Shown here piece by piece: positions 24,663-33,540 of a stretch of 64,000 bases of DNA; position 1 is the stretch's first letter, and each line of letters begins with the position of its first letter. The position numbers and the translations under genes were made by a program. A model generated the notes under the pieces. That model had not been told where the DNA came from. It made no database searches and saw only the letters and a program-made list of their open reading frames with translations. The stretch lies in assembly GCA_016707205.1 (NCBI GenBank), contig JADJHZ010000003.1, positions 248,001 through 312,000 on the forward strand. The letters run 5' to 3'. This stretch comes from Haliscomenobacter sp. GTDB taxonomy: Bacteria; Bacteroidota; Bacteroidia; Chitinophagales; Saprospiraceae.

Positions 24663-24737
24663 CTACTGGACATTTTGGGAACGTGACCATCCAGGTTTTG
24701 AAAACCTGGATGCCCGGCAAACGAAAATGTCCAGTAG
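24663..24737. repeat. Palindromic element, copy 1, inside the Anbu operon
   Basis: Terminal inverted repeats CTACTGGACATTTT/AAAATGTCCAGTAG are perfect over 14 bp. In the centre is a perfect palindrome, CATCCAGGTTTT-G-AAAACCTGGATG. A second copy of the element is at 60197-60278, with the same ends but a different, still symmetrical inner palindrome. It sits between the ATP-grasp and alpha-E genes, in a gap of 221 bp that holds no other feature. Confidence 0.8.
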
Positions 24738-24767
24738 GGCGAATATTTTTACATCCCCACGGTCAAA

Positions 24768-26228
24768 TCAAACCGTCACCCAGGTGTCTTTGGACCCTCC
24801 CCCCTGAGAGGAGTTCACGATCAGGCTGCCTTCTTTCAGCGCCACCCGGGATAGTCCGCCGGGGAGCACGTAGGGACGGTCTTTGCCCATCAGCGTAAAC
24901 GTGCGCAGGTCGATATGCCGGGGCTCAAACGCCCCTTTGTTTTCGATATACGTCGAGTGCACCGAGAGGGCCATTCGGGGCTGGGCGATGTAGTTGCGGG
25001 GATCGTGCAGGATCGTTTGCTTCACTTCTTCCAACTCCGCTTTGCTTAGACGGTCGCAAATCACTACGCCGTAGCCCCCTGACATATCCACGGGTTTAAC
25101 CACCAGGTCCTGCATATGCTCCAATACGTATTTCAAGTCTTCTTCCCGTTCGCATAAGTACGTGGGCACATTCGGAATAATGGGCTCCTCGCCAAGATAG
25201 TACCGAATCATGGCGGGCACGTAAGAGCACACCGCTTTGTCGTCTGCAACGCCGGTACCCGGCGCATTGACAATGGTAATGTTTCCAGCCCGGTAGGCCC
25301 CCATAATGCCTGCGACGCCCAACATGGAATCGGGGCGGAAAACCAGCGGGTCGAGAAACGCGTCATCAATCCGGCGGTAAATCACGTCAATTCGTTTGGG
25401 GCCATGGATGGTGCGCATGTAGACGAAATTGTTCTCCACAAACAGATCGCGCCCTTCCACCAACTCCACCCCCATCCGGTGGGCAAGGAACGAATGCTCG
25501 TAGTAGGCCGAATTGTACGGCCCCGGCGTGAGCACCGCCACCGAAGGGCGTTCTTCTGATTTCGGCCCTACCGACTGCAGCGTCGCCAGGAGCTCTGCCG
25601 GATATTCGCTCACCGAACGCACACTTGACCAGCGAAACGCGTTGGATAACGTGCGCTTGATAGCATCCCGGTTGGAAAGCACGTAGCTAACCCCCGAGGG
25701 GCTGCGCAGATTGTCCTCTAACACGTAATAATTGCCATCGCTGTGGCGGATCAGATCAGTACCGCAAATATGGCAATAGATGTCGTGCTTCGGCCTGATA
25801 CTTTTCATTTCCTCCGAATAATGATGCGAGGAAAAAATCAAGGCAGCAGGCACTATTTTGTCTTTCAGGATTTTGCGCTCGCTGTAAACGTCCTTGATGA
25901 ACAGATTGAGCGCCAGGTTGCGCTGGATCAGTCCTTTTTCCAGCTTTTCCCAATCCGGAGCGGGAATGATGCGAGGGAAGAGATCAAAAGGGAAAATCTG
26001 CTCCGCCCCTTTGTGTCCATCCGAATACACCGCATACGTGATGCCCTGGTTGAGAAACGAAAGCTTGGCGTATTCGTTTAACCGCTCAAAATCAGCAAGC
26101 GTGAGCCGGCTAAACTGCCGGTGAATGTCCTCATAATGAGGATACACCGCCCCATCGTGGCGAAAAACCTCATCGAAGAAGGTCGCGTTGGTGGGATAGT
26201 TTTGAAACAGGGTACTCGTTTGGGTCAT
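24768..26228 (-). CDS. Circularly permuted ATP-grasp peptide-ligase-like protein
   Basis: 486 residues of the DUF404/DUF407-type family. Recognisable stretches: FDEVFRHDGAVYPHYEDI near the N-terminus, HVIEDNLRSPSGVSYVL-like YVLEDNLRSPSGVSYVLSN (about 168-186), VLTPGPYNSAYYEHSFLA (about 228-245), and VVKPVDMSGGYGVV (about 372-385). It ends in LPGGLSRVALKEGSLIVNSSQGGGSKDTWV. The family is predicted to make carboxylate-amine (peptide-like) bonds using ATP. First gene of the minus-strand operon ATP-grasp, alpha-E, transglutaminase, Anbu. Confidence 0.93.
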   Translation of the reverse strand: MTQTSTLFQNYPTNATFFDEVFRHDGAVYPHYEDIHRQFSRLTLADFERLNEYAKLSFLNQGITYAVYSDGHKGAEQIFPFDLFPRIIPAPDWEKLEKGLIQRNLALNLFIKDVYSERKILKDKIVPAALIFSSHHYSEEMKSIRPKHDIYCHICGTDLIRHSDGNYYVLEDNLRSPSGVSYVLSNRDAIKRTLSNAFRWSSVRSVSEYPAELLATLQSVGPKSEERPSVAVLTPGPYNSAYYEHSFLAHRMGVELVEGRDLFVENNFVYMRTIHGPKRIDVIYRRIDDAFLDPLVFRPDSMLGVAGIMGAYRAGNITIVNAPGTGVADDKAVCSYVPAMIRYYLGEEPIIPNVPTYLCEREEDLKYVLEHMQDLVVKPVDMSGGYGVVICDRLSKAELEEVKQTILHDPRNYIAQPRMALSVHSTYIENKGAFEPRHIDLRTFTLMGKDRPYVLPGGLSRVALKEGSLIVNSSQGGGSKDTWVTV

Positions 26229-26533
26229 GCATCAAAAGATTTGGACAAGCGCTTAAAAGAGCCATGATTTCGATCAAAAATAATTTATTTTTACAAAAAA
26301 TCAATAAATTGCCAAGTGGATTGAAAAGATTGCAAAATAAACAAGAAAATATTTTGTATTTTTTAATCATTAGTCGATAAAACAATCCTTATTTTATCCT
26401 TGAATATTTTATTTTTTCAAAATAAAAAACAATCTCCCGAGCGATCGGCTAGGCAATAATTCCAAATCACAAGTTGGGACTACATTGGATTGTCGTTGCT
26501 CGACCCGTTTCTAAAGTCCGAAAATTTTTAATC
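26229..26533. other. Divergent control region of the Anbu/DUF2126 locus
   Basis: A 305-bp very AT-rich gap between the diverging ATP-grasp and DUF2126 genes. A good minus-strand promoter is described separately (26275-26304). For the plus-strand gene I find only a weak TACATTGG near 26480 without a partner box. No coding frame of note. Confidence 0.6.
26275..26304 (-). promoter_or_regulatory. Promoter of the ATP-grasp/alpha-E/transglutaminase/Anbu operon
   Basis: On the minus strand TTG (26304-26302), a 19-nt spacer, then TATTTTTG (26282-26275). This matches TTG-N19-TAnnTTTG. The expected start of transcription is near 26268, giving a leader of about 40 nt. Confidence 0.7.
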
Positions 26534-29500
26534 ATGGCTATTAAAGTAGCGATTCGACACAGCACGCATTATCAATACGACCACTTGGTAAAACTTTGGC
26601 CCCAAATCATCCGCTTGCGCCCTGCCGTGCACTCGCGTACCGAAATTGCCGCGTACTCGATGAAGATTCATCCCGAGCCGCATTTCATCAACTGGCAGCA
26701 GGATCCCTTTGGCAATTTTTTGGCCCGGGTCGTTTTTCCCGACCGCGTAAACGAGTTCAAGGTCGATGTGGAAGTTATCGCCGAACTGCGCGCCATCAAC
26801 CCGTTTGACTTCTTTCTGGAGAAATACGCCGAAACGTTTCCCTTTGAATACGACCCCCAATTGCGCAAAGAGCTGGCCCCATACCTGGAGGTGAGGGAAA
26901 ACGGCCCCCTCCTCATGCAATTTGTGGAAGCGTGCAAACCCTTTCTCCACGACATTACGGTCAATTTCCTCGTCAACGTCAACCAGCATTTAAACCAACT
27001 GGTCCAATACGTCATTCGCCTCGAAACCGGCGTGCAAACCTGCGAAGACACCCTGGGCAAAGCCCTCGGTTCCTGCCGCGATTCCGGCTGGGTACTCGTT
27101 CAAGCCTTGCGCCATTTTGGGTTGGCTACCCGTTTCGTGTCCGGCTACCTGGTACAACTAAAAGCCGACCAAAAAGCGCTCGACGGCCCTTCCGGGGCAA
27201 AGGAAGATTTCACCGACCTCCATGCCTGGGCGGAGGTGTATATTCCCGGCGCCGGCTGGATTGGCCTCGACGCCACCTCGGGGCTGCTCGCCGAAGCGGG
27301 CCATATCCCTCTGGCCTGTACGCCCGACCCGATCAGCGCCTCCCCGATCTCCGGCGGGCTGGAGCCGTGCGAAACCGTCTTTTCTTATAGCAATACCGTA
27401 GAGCGCATCCACGAAGACCCCCGCGTCACCAAACCGTATAGCGAAACCGAATGGGCGAAGGTCATTGCCCTGGGGCACGCGGTAGACCACGAACTGGAAG
27501 CCGGCGACGTTCGGCTGAGCATGGGGGGAGAGCCCACCTTTGTTTCGGTCGACGATATGGAATCGGCTCAATGGAACGGCGCTGCCGATGGGCCCCTAAA
27601 GCGCAAATTAGGCTATAACCTGGCCCTCCAACTCCAGGATATTTTTGGCCAGGGCGGATTTATTCATTGCGGCATGGGCAAATGGTATCCGGGGGAGCCC
27701 ATCCCGCGCTGGGCGTATACCGCCTTTTGGCGCAAGGACGGCCAACCGTTGTGGCGCAACCCCCAATGGCTGGCAAGCATCAACGCCGAATACGCATTTG
27801 ACCATTCCCACGCGGAAGCGTTCCTCATTGAGATGGCCAAGTACCTGGGCGTGAATCCGGAAAACCGCTGTCCAGGCTACGAGGACATCGTGTATTTTCT
27901 CTGGGAAGAAGGCAACCTGCCGCCCAACGTCGACCCCCTCCAGGTCAACTTGCGCGACACCATAGAGCGCCGGACGCTAATGGAACTGCTCGACCGGGGC
28001 CCCAATAACCCAGCCGGCTTCGCGCTGCCTCTGGCCTGGAACCGCGACACGGATTCCTGGTGGAGCTGTGCCTGGACTTTCAGCCGGAAACGCCTGTTTT
28101 TGCTGCCGGGCAACTCGCCCATGGGCCTGCGCATGCCCCTCAACCGCCTGCCCCTTTTAACCCCCGAGCAGCAAGAAGAACCCATCGAACGAAGCCCGTT
28201 TGAGGACGTAGGCGCGCTGGGAACCTTCCACCATGTAGTAGAAGCGCGCTACGACCTGCCAGCGGATGAACGCGTGCCGGAGCGAATTGCCAATCCCAAA
28301 GTTTATGCCGAAGAAGAAACCGACGAGGAAGAAGCGGCGCTCAAAGACCCCATGTACCACATCAAAAAGAAAAAGGAAGCGGAAGAAAAAAACGATTACC
28401 GCCCCACCCAATTGATGAAGACCATCAAAACGGCGTTATGTGCGGAAGCCCGGGGAGGAAAACTCTATATCTTCATGCCGCCCTGCGAATTAATCGAACA
28501 TTACCTGGAGATTTTGGCCGCAGTGGAAGCAACCGCAAGCCGCCTTCAAATTCCGGTAATCCTCGAAGGGTATGAGCCTCCCCGCGACAACCGGGTGGAA
28601 AAACTGGCCGTCACCCCGGACCCCGGCGTTATCGAAGTCAATATCCATCCCGCCAAATCCTGGACCGAGGTCTTACACCATTACGACAACCTCTTTGAAG
28701 CCGCCCGGCAAAGCCGTCTGGGCGCCGAAAAATTTATGCTGGACGGGCGGCATACCGGTACTGGCGGCGGCAATCACATCACGATCGGCGGGATCAACCC
28801 GGCGGACAGCCCGATTTTGCGCCGCCCGGATTTGCTGCGCAGCTTGATTTGTTTTTGGCAAAACCATCCAGGGCTGAGCTATTTGTTCTCCACCGCGTTC
28901 ATTGGTCCAACCAGTCAAGCGCCAAGGGTAGATGAAGGCCGTCCGGAAATGCTATATGAACTGGAAATTGCCTTTGATCAGATCCCTGAACCTGGCGAAG
29001 ACAACCTGCCTTACTGGATGACTGACCGCATTTTCCGCAATTTGCTGGTGGACATCACGGGGAATACCCACCGCGCGGAGTTTTGTATTGATAAACTATA
29101 CCGCCCTGATTCGTCTGCCGGCCAACTGGGCTTACTGGAACTCCGCGCCTTCGACATGCCGCCAAGCAAGGAAATGTGCCTGGTCCAACTCCTGCTGATC
29201 CGCACCTTGATCGCCTGGTTCTGGAAAAAACCTTACCGTCAAAAACTGGTGCGCTGGGGCGCAGAATTACACGACAAGTTTCTGCTCCATCACTATGTAC
29301 GCGAAGACCTGCGCGATGTGTGCAACCAAATGCAAGCCGCAGGTTTCCCCTTCAAAATGGAGTGGCTGGAACCCTTCTTCGAATTCCGCTTCCCTTTCCT
29401 GGGCCGCGCTCAGGTGGGCGGCATCCAGATCGTATTGCGCAGCGGCATCGAGCCGTGGCACGTGCTGGGCGAAGAAATGAGCAATTCGGGCGCCGCCCGT

Positions 29501-30001
29501 TTTGTAGATTCCTCCGTAGAACGCCTGGAAGTCAAAGTCTCCGGCATTAGTTCCGACCGCTATTCGTTGCTCTGTAACGGCGTGCGGATTCCCCTGAGGC
29601 GTGCAGGCGGAGATGGCGAATACGTAGCGGGGATTCGCTACAAAGCCTGGGCGCCGCCAAGTGCCCTGCACCCCACCGTCGGCGTGGATGTGCCGCTGGT
29701 TATCGACATTTACGACAACTGGAATAAACGCTCCCTCGGAGGCTGCACCTACCACGTGGCGCACCCGGGCGGCCGCGCGTATGAAACGTATCCGGTCAAT
29801 AGCTTCGAGGCCGAAGGGCGGCGCATTAGCCGCTTCTGGGATTACGGACATACCCAAGCCCCGATTTCCGTTGCCCCAACCGAAAACGCGGACGTACTTC
29901 GGGATACCATTGCATTTGGCGAACGGGAAATCATGGCGCCCACCGAACTCCCACCAGCCGCCGAAAACAGCTGGACCCTGGATTTGCGAAAACGGAAATA
30001 A
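26534..30001 (+). CDS. Large transglutaminase-like / DUF2126 protein
   Basis: 1155 residues. Residues 1-300 form a transglutaminase-like module: N-terminal strand region, then Cys181 (SCRDSGW), His230 (DLHAWAE) and Asp246 (GLDATSG). The remainder is DUF2126, which published family analysis places among glutamine-synthetase-fold carboxylate-amine ligases. HTGTGGGNHITIGG near 740-755 and HRAEFCIDKL...LLELRAFDMPP near 850-880 agree with this. A charged linker (EEETDEEEAALKD, KKKKEAEEK) lies near 595-620. It combines a predicted ligase and peptidase in one chain, and diverges from the Anbu operon. ATG 26534 chosen (MAIKVAIRHSTHYQYD); the frame extends 20 codons upstream without protein-like sequence. 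Confidence 0.93.
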   Translation: MAIKVAIRHSTHYQYDHLVKLWPQIIRLRPAVHSRTEIAAYSMKIHPEPHFINWQQDPFGNFLARVVFPDRVNEFKVDVEVIAELRAINPFDFFLEKYAETFPFEYDPQLRKELAPYLEVRENGPLLMQFVEACKPFLHDITVNFLVNVNQHLNQLVQYVIRLETGVQTCEDTLGKALGSCRDSGWVLVQALRHFGLATRFVSGYLVQLKADQKALDGPSGAKEDFTDLHAWAEVYIPGAGWIGLDATSGLLAEAGHIPLACTPDPISASPISGGLEPCETVFSYSNTVERIHEDPRVTKPYSETEWAKVIALGHAVDHELEAGDVRLSMGGEPTFVSVDDMESAQWNGAADGPLKRKLGYNLALQLQDIFGQGGFIHCGMGKWYPGEPIPRWAYTAFWRKDGQPLWRNPQWLASINAEYAFDHSHAEAFLIEMAKYLGVNPENRCPGYEDIVYFLWEEGNLPPNVDPLQVNLRDTIERRTLMELLDRGPNNPAGFALPLAWNRDTDSWWSCAWTFSRKRLFLLPGNSPMGLRMPLNRLPLLTPEQQEEPIERSPFEDVGALGTFHHVVEARYDLPADERVPERIANPKVYAEEETDEEEAALKDPMYHIKKKKEAEEKNDYRPTQLMKTIKTALCAEARGGKLYIFMPPCELIEHYLEILAAVEATASRLQIPVILEGYEPPRDNRVEKLAVTPDPGVIEVNIHPAKSWTEVLHHYDNLFEAARQSRLGAEKFMLDGRHTGTGGGNHITIGGINPADSPILRRPDLLRSLICFWQNHPGLSYLFSTAFIGPTSQAPRVDEGRPEMLYELEIAFDQIPEPGEDNLPYWMTDRIFRNLLVDITGNTHRAEFCIDKLYRPDSSAGQLGLLELRAFDMPPSKEMCLVQLLLIRTLIAWFWKKPYRQKLVRWGAELHDKFLLHHYVREDLRDVCNQMQAAGFPFKMEWLEPFFEFRFPFLGRAQVGGIQIVLRSGIEPWHVLGEEMSNSGAARFVDSSVERLEVKVSGISSDRYSLLCNGVRIPLRRAGGDGEYVAGIRYKAWAPPSALHPTVGVDVPLVIDIYDNWNKRSLGGCTYHVAHPGGRAYETYPVNSFEAEGRRISRFWDYGHTQAPISVAPTENADVLRDTIAFGEREIMAPTELPPAAENSWTLDLRKRK

Positions 30002-30066
30002 GGCCCCGTATCGTCTGCCGTCTGCTGTTTTTGCCCCCCTACATGATTAGCTTTGGAGGCTGAAGG

Positions 30067-30086
30067 TCCAGACCGCAGCGTCTGGA
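30067..30086. repeat. Hairpin TCCAGAC-CGCAGC-GTCTGGA
   Basis: A perfect 7-bp stem with a 6-base loop, preceded by AGGCTGAAGG. The same element, with one loop change (CGTAGC) and AGGCTAAAAG in front, is at 12764-12783. It lies between convergent genes and may help end transcription. Confidence 0.6.
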
Positions 30087-30105
30087 GGACAGCGCATCGC
30101 CGTGG

Positions 30106-30146
30106 CAATAAAGCACTAACCACCAAGCACTAATCACCAATCACCC
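30106..30146. repeat. AGCACTAACCACCA-type words
   Basis: AAGCACTAACCACC, AAGCACTAATCACC and AATCACCCC follow one another up to the stop codon of the bacillithiol reductase gene. Related to the CAACCAC/GGTTGGT arrays at 12994 and 31121. Confidence 0.5.
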
Positions 30147-31115
30147 CAATAACCGCCTCCGGATCGTCTCTACGATCCGGTCCCCATGGTCCAGGGTGTT
30201 TTCAATGAAATACCGATTGGTGGCCATGCCGCCGCAAACAACGCCGGAGAGGTACACATTGGGCAGGTTGGTTTCCAGGGAATCGGGATGGTGGTCCGGG
30301 ATGCGGTCGGCGCCGGCAGGACACTGCAGCCCCAGTTTCTCCAGGAACGGATAATTCGGCTGGTAACCGGTCATGGCCAGCACAAAGTCGTTTTTCAGGG
30401 TAAACACGCCATCAGGGCCTTCCAGGACGACCTCGCCCTCCCGGATATCCCGCACCGCCGTATGGAAATAGGCCGGGATACTCCCTTCTTTTATCCGATT
30501 GACGATATTGGGCCGAATCCAATACTTGACGTTTTCGTGGATCTCCCCTCCCCGGATGGCCATTTGGACCCTGGCGCCTTTCTGGTGCAGCTCCAAAGCC
30601 GCATCGCAGGCGGAGTTCCGGGCGCCGACGACCAGTACGTCCTGATCGGCATACGGGTGGGCATCGCCATAGTAGTGGCGCACTTTTGGCAGCTCCTCCC
30701 CAGGAACGCCGAGCATCCGGGGCGTATCGTAAAACCCGGTGGACACTGCTACGGAATGCGCGCCGTACGCCCCCTTCGTCGTGGTAACCACGTACCCGCT
30801 ATCCGCCTCCCGGCTCATGCTCAACACTTCCTCATAGAGGTTAACCCTCAGGTTCCAGAATTCCCTGAGCCTGCGGTAGTATTCCAGCGCCTCCGCCCGC
30901 GTAGGCTTTTCTCCGTGGGAAATGAACGGCACGCCTCCCGTTTCCAGCAACTTGGAAGTGGAAAAAAAGGTCATATTCGTCGGAAAGTGGTAAAGCGAAT
31001 TGACCAGCACGCCCTTTTCCAACACTACATACCTAAGCCCGGCCTTTTGGGCAGCGATCGCTACATTCAGCCCGCTGGGCCCTCCTCCAATAATAATCAG
31101 ATCCAGATATTCCAT
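30141..31115 (-). CDS. ypdA: YpdA-type bacillithiol disulfide reductase
   Basis: 324 residues. FAD-binding motif IIIGGGPSGLNVAIAAQKAG (about 7-26), NADPH-binding motif VLVVGARNSACDAALEL (about 158-174), and ATG-type MTGYQPNYPFL near 268. It lacks the CxxC pair of thioredoxin reductases, as expected for YpdA/Bdr, which reduces oxidised bacillithiol with NADPH. BshB1, needed for bacillithiol synthesis, is encoded 6 kb away, which supports the assignment. Confidence 0.85.
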   Translation of the reverse strand: MEYLDLIIIGGGPSGLNVAIAAQKAGLRYVVLEKGVLVNSLYHFPTNMTFFSTSKLLETGGVPFISHGEKPTRAEALEYYRRLREFWNLRVNLYEEVLSMSREADSGYVVTTTKGAYGAHSVAVSTGFYDTPRMLGVPGEELPKVRHYYGDAHPYADQDVLVVGARNSACDAALELHQKGARVQMAIRGGEIHENVKYWIRPNIVNRIKEGSIPAYFHTAVRDIREGEVVLEGPDGVFTLKNDFVLAMTGYQPNYPFLEKLGLQCPAGADRIPDHHPDSLETNLPNVYLSGVVCGGMATNRYFIENTLDHGDRIVETIRRRLLG

Positions 31116-31120
31116 AGATG

Positions 31121-31361
31121 GTTGGTGGTTGGTGGTTAGTGGTTAGTGGTTAGTGGTTGGTGGTTTCTGTTGTGCGTAGACTTCCGTCTACGCTTTCGTT
31201 CAATCTTCAGATTGCGCGGATTTCCCGCTGTTGGGGCATTGCTGCGTTGTCTGAACGGCGATTTGCAGGATGAAAGGATGGCCATGATGTAGCTGGATTG
31301 AACCTTAATCCTCGACTGCTCCCTGCTCCCTGTTTCCCTGCTCCCTGCTCCCTTATCCCTA
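31121..31361. repeat. GGTTGGT/GGTTAGT array, two small palindromes and CTCCCTG array
   Basis: 31121-31165: six 7-bp units (GTTGGTG or GTTAGTG). 31174-31193: GCGTAGAC-TTCC-GTCTACGC, a perfect 8-bp stem. 31201-31214: CAATCT-TC-AGATTG. 31316-31361: CTGCTCCCTG words. The region separates the divergent ypdA and polyprenyl synthase genes. A TATCTTTG at 31384-31391 would fit as a -7 box for the latter, but no -33 box is evident. Confidence 0.7.
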
Positions 31362-31431
31362 AACAAGATTTCGACAGTCGTGTTATCTTTGCTTTGCCTG
31401 AAACAAACAATCCGAAAACAATCCAATTGCT

Positions 31432-32409
31432 ATGCAGGTTGTCCAACACTACCAACAACTTTTTGAATCGTACCGCAAGAGTCACCCGTTCACCGGACAG
31501 CCGGAAGGCCTTTACGCTCCGGTTAACTATATTATGGATCTGGGCGGAAAACGGCTTCGCCCCGCTATGGCGCTCATGGGCTACGGCCTGTTTCAGGACG
31601 AGGTGCAACCTGCCCTGCCACTGGCCTACGCCGTCGAAATCTTTCACAACTTTACGCTGGTGCACGACGACATCATGGATGCCGCCCCGCTCCGGCGCGG
31701 CAAACCCACCGTGCATACCCTCTACAATACCAACGCCGCCATTCTTTCCGGCGATGTCATGCTGATCAGCGCCTATGAGTACCTGCTCCAGATCCGGCCC
31801 CAAAACCGGCTTCCGGAAGTGCTGGCCATCTTCAACCGCGTAGCCCGGGAGGTTTGCGAAGGCCAGCAAATGGATATGGATTTTGAATCCCGGCAGGATG
31901 TTTCCATCCCGGAATACCTTCGCATGATCGAACTCAAAACCGCCGTGCTTATTGCCGGGTGCCTCGCCATGGGGGCCACAGCCGCAGGCGCCTCCCAAAC
32001 CGATGCGGACCGGCTTTACGCGTTTGGACAGCTGAGCGGGGTCGCGTTCCAACTCCAGGACGATATCCTCGACACCTTCGGAAACGCCGAGAAAGTGGGG
32101 AAAAAGATCGGAGGCGATATTGCCCAGAACAAAAAGACCTTTCTTATCCTGAAAGCGTTGGAAATCGCCCCATCGCCAGAAAAAAAACGGCTCCACGATT
32201 TAATGCACGGAAAGGAAACCGGCGAAGCAACCAAAATAAACGAGGTCACCTCTTTACTGGTACAGCTCGGCATAAGGGAACTGGCCGTTCAGGAAAAAAA
32301 CCGGTTTCGGGACTTAGCCATGGAGGAGCTGGATGCGATCCAGTGCCCGGAGGCCCGCAAAACTCCGCTCAAGGAATTGGCGGAAGCGCTGATCGATCGG
32401 GAATTCTAA
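31432..32409 (+). CDS. Polyprenyl (isoprenyl) diphosphate synthase
   Basis: 325 residues of the trans-prenyltransferase family. First aspartate-rich motif HDDIMD (about 82-87) with the following RRGKPTVH, second motif QLQDDILDTFG (about 205-215). It elongates isoprenyl diphosphates by adding IPP; chain length cannot be read from sequence with certainty. Upstream of FARM the residues are bulky-free enough for a geranylgeranyl or longer product. Stands alone. Confidence 0.92.
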   Translation: MQVVQHYQQLFESYRKSHPFTGQPEGLYAPVNYIMDLGGKRLRPAMALMGYGLFQDEVQPALPLAYAVEIFHNFTLVHDDIMDAAPLRRGKPTVHTLYNTNAAILSGDVMLISAYEYLLQIRPQNRLPEVLAIFNRVAREVCEGQQMDMDFESRQDVSIPEYLRMIELKTAVLIAGCLAMGATAAGASQTDADRLYAFGQLSGVAFQLQDDILDTFGNAEKVGKKIGGDIAQNKKTFLILKALEIAPSPEKKRLHDLMHGKETGEATKINEVTSLLVQLGIRELAVQEKNRFRDLAMEELDAIQCPEARKTPLKELAEALIDREF

Positions 32410-32715
32410 GCCCGGAAGGCCAAACAAAAAGGAGCAACCACAGACGCGGTTACCCCTCACACTATGAAACACTATAATCTTTATTACAATTATTCAATAA
32501 CTGTGCCAACTTGATTACCAGGCTGTTCTAGCAGGAGAAAAAAGAAAAAGAGATGGAGCGGAAAGCCCGGAATTTCACTTCAAAACGAGGATGCGTAAAG
32601 CCTTACAAATGTATAATTTAAGGTTTAGAAAACCAATTTTTCATTAGGATTTATTGCCATAAATGCGGCGCATCCCTTGCTATCCAAAGCGATTTCCCTC
32701 GTTTCTAACCAGGAT
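32410..32715. other. Intergenic region without recognisable gene
   Basis: AT-rich gap between convergent genes. It contains no word array and no strong hairpin. A 16-codon frame at 32464-32514 is Tyr-rich but has no terminator or target gene behind it, so I do not call it a leader peptide. Confidence 0.5.
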
Positions 32716-33159
32716 TCATAGAAAAAACTTCCCCGTCCACCACCCCTTTTCAATGATGGCTTGGTATTGCCGGTAAAAATTCAGGGCGGGTTCGTTCCAG
32801 TCCAATACCTGCCATTTGACCAGGCGGCACCCCTGGGCCCTGCCCTCTTCCAGGAACGCGTCAAAGAGTTTATGTCCTATTCCTTTCCCCCTCCACTCCT
32901 GACTGACGACGAAGTCCTCCAGATAAAGCATTTTCCCTTTCCAGGTAGAGTAGTTCATAAAATAGAGCGCCATGCCAACCACTTTTCCGTCGGCTTCGGC
33001 GACTTTCGCCTGAAAAACACCCGCGTCGAAGTCGCGCTGATATTCTTCCTGCGTCGCGATAAATTCCTCCTCCGCGCGTTCATATACGGCCAATTCCCGC
33101 ACCAACCCGTGAATGGCGGGCAAATCGGAAGCTGCCGCCTGGCGTATTTGTATGTCCAT
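32716..33159 (-). CDS. GNAT-family N-acetyltransferase
   Basis: 147 residues. The acetyl-CoA binding motif A is VVSQEWRGKGIGHKLFDAFLEE (about 88-109), preceded by MLYLEDFVV. Similar in length and order to spermidine/spermine (SSAT-like) acetyltransferases such as YP_-type diamine acetyltransferases (ends with YRQYQAIIEKGWWTG). Substrate not determined. Stop-to-start gap of 11 bp from the acylphosphatase gene. Confidence 0.88.
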   Translation of the reverse strand: MDIQIRQAAASDLPAIHGLVRELAVYERAEEEFIATQEEYQRDFDAGVFQAKVAEADGKVVGMALYFMNYSTWKGKMLYLEDFVVSQEWRGKGIGHKLFDAFLEEGRAQGCRLVKWQVLDWNEPALNFYRQYQAIIEKGWWTGKFFL

Positions 33160-33170
33160 TTGTTTCCTTT

Positions 33171-33443
33171 TTACTTACGTACGATAAATTGTGTATCCCC
33201 ACAAACAGGAATTTCTTCTACGGCCACATCCCTAATCTGAGCCATCGGCGGTCCTTGCCTACACCACTGAATCATCGCCTGGCACGCCTCCGGACCGCCT
33301 TCGATCTCCGCTTCCACGCTGCCGTCGGGCAGGTTGCGCACCCATCCCTTCAGGTTGAGGGACAGCGCATGGATTTGAGCGGATTTTCGGTAGAAAACGC
33401 CTTGTACTTTGCCCTGAATGTGCAAACGGAACCGCGTGATCAT
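33171..33443 (-). CDS. acyP: Acylphosphatase
   Basis: 90 residues. Family motifs GKVQGVFYRKSAQIHALSL (catalytic Arg about 19) and GWVRNLPDGSVEAEIEG (catalytic Asn about 37) are both intact. It hydrolyses acyl phosphates. It precedes the acetyltransferase gene in the same direction and may be co-transcribed. Confidence 0.95.
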   Translation of the reverse strand: MITRFRLHIQGKVQGVFYRKSAQIHALSLNLKGWVRNLPDGSVEAEIEGGPEACQAMIQWCRQGPPMAQIRDVAVEEIPVCGDTQFIVRK

Positions 33444-33540
33444 TTTTTTTCGCCCAAAATAAGGATTCGTGGTATATTACCCTGGTCATTGGAGCAGGAA
33501 TTACAGACGCCCATTTTGTTCGCCTCTACCGCGCCTTGCC

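Noticed and set aside
32464..32514. A 16-codon Tyr-rich frame (MKHYNLYYNYSITVPT) resembling a leader peptide
   Set aside because: It lies in AT-rich DNA where Tyr and Asn codons are expected. No terminator follows, and the next gene on this strand is more than 1 kb away.
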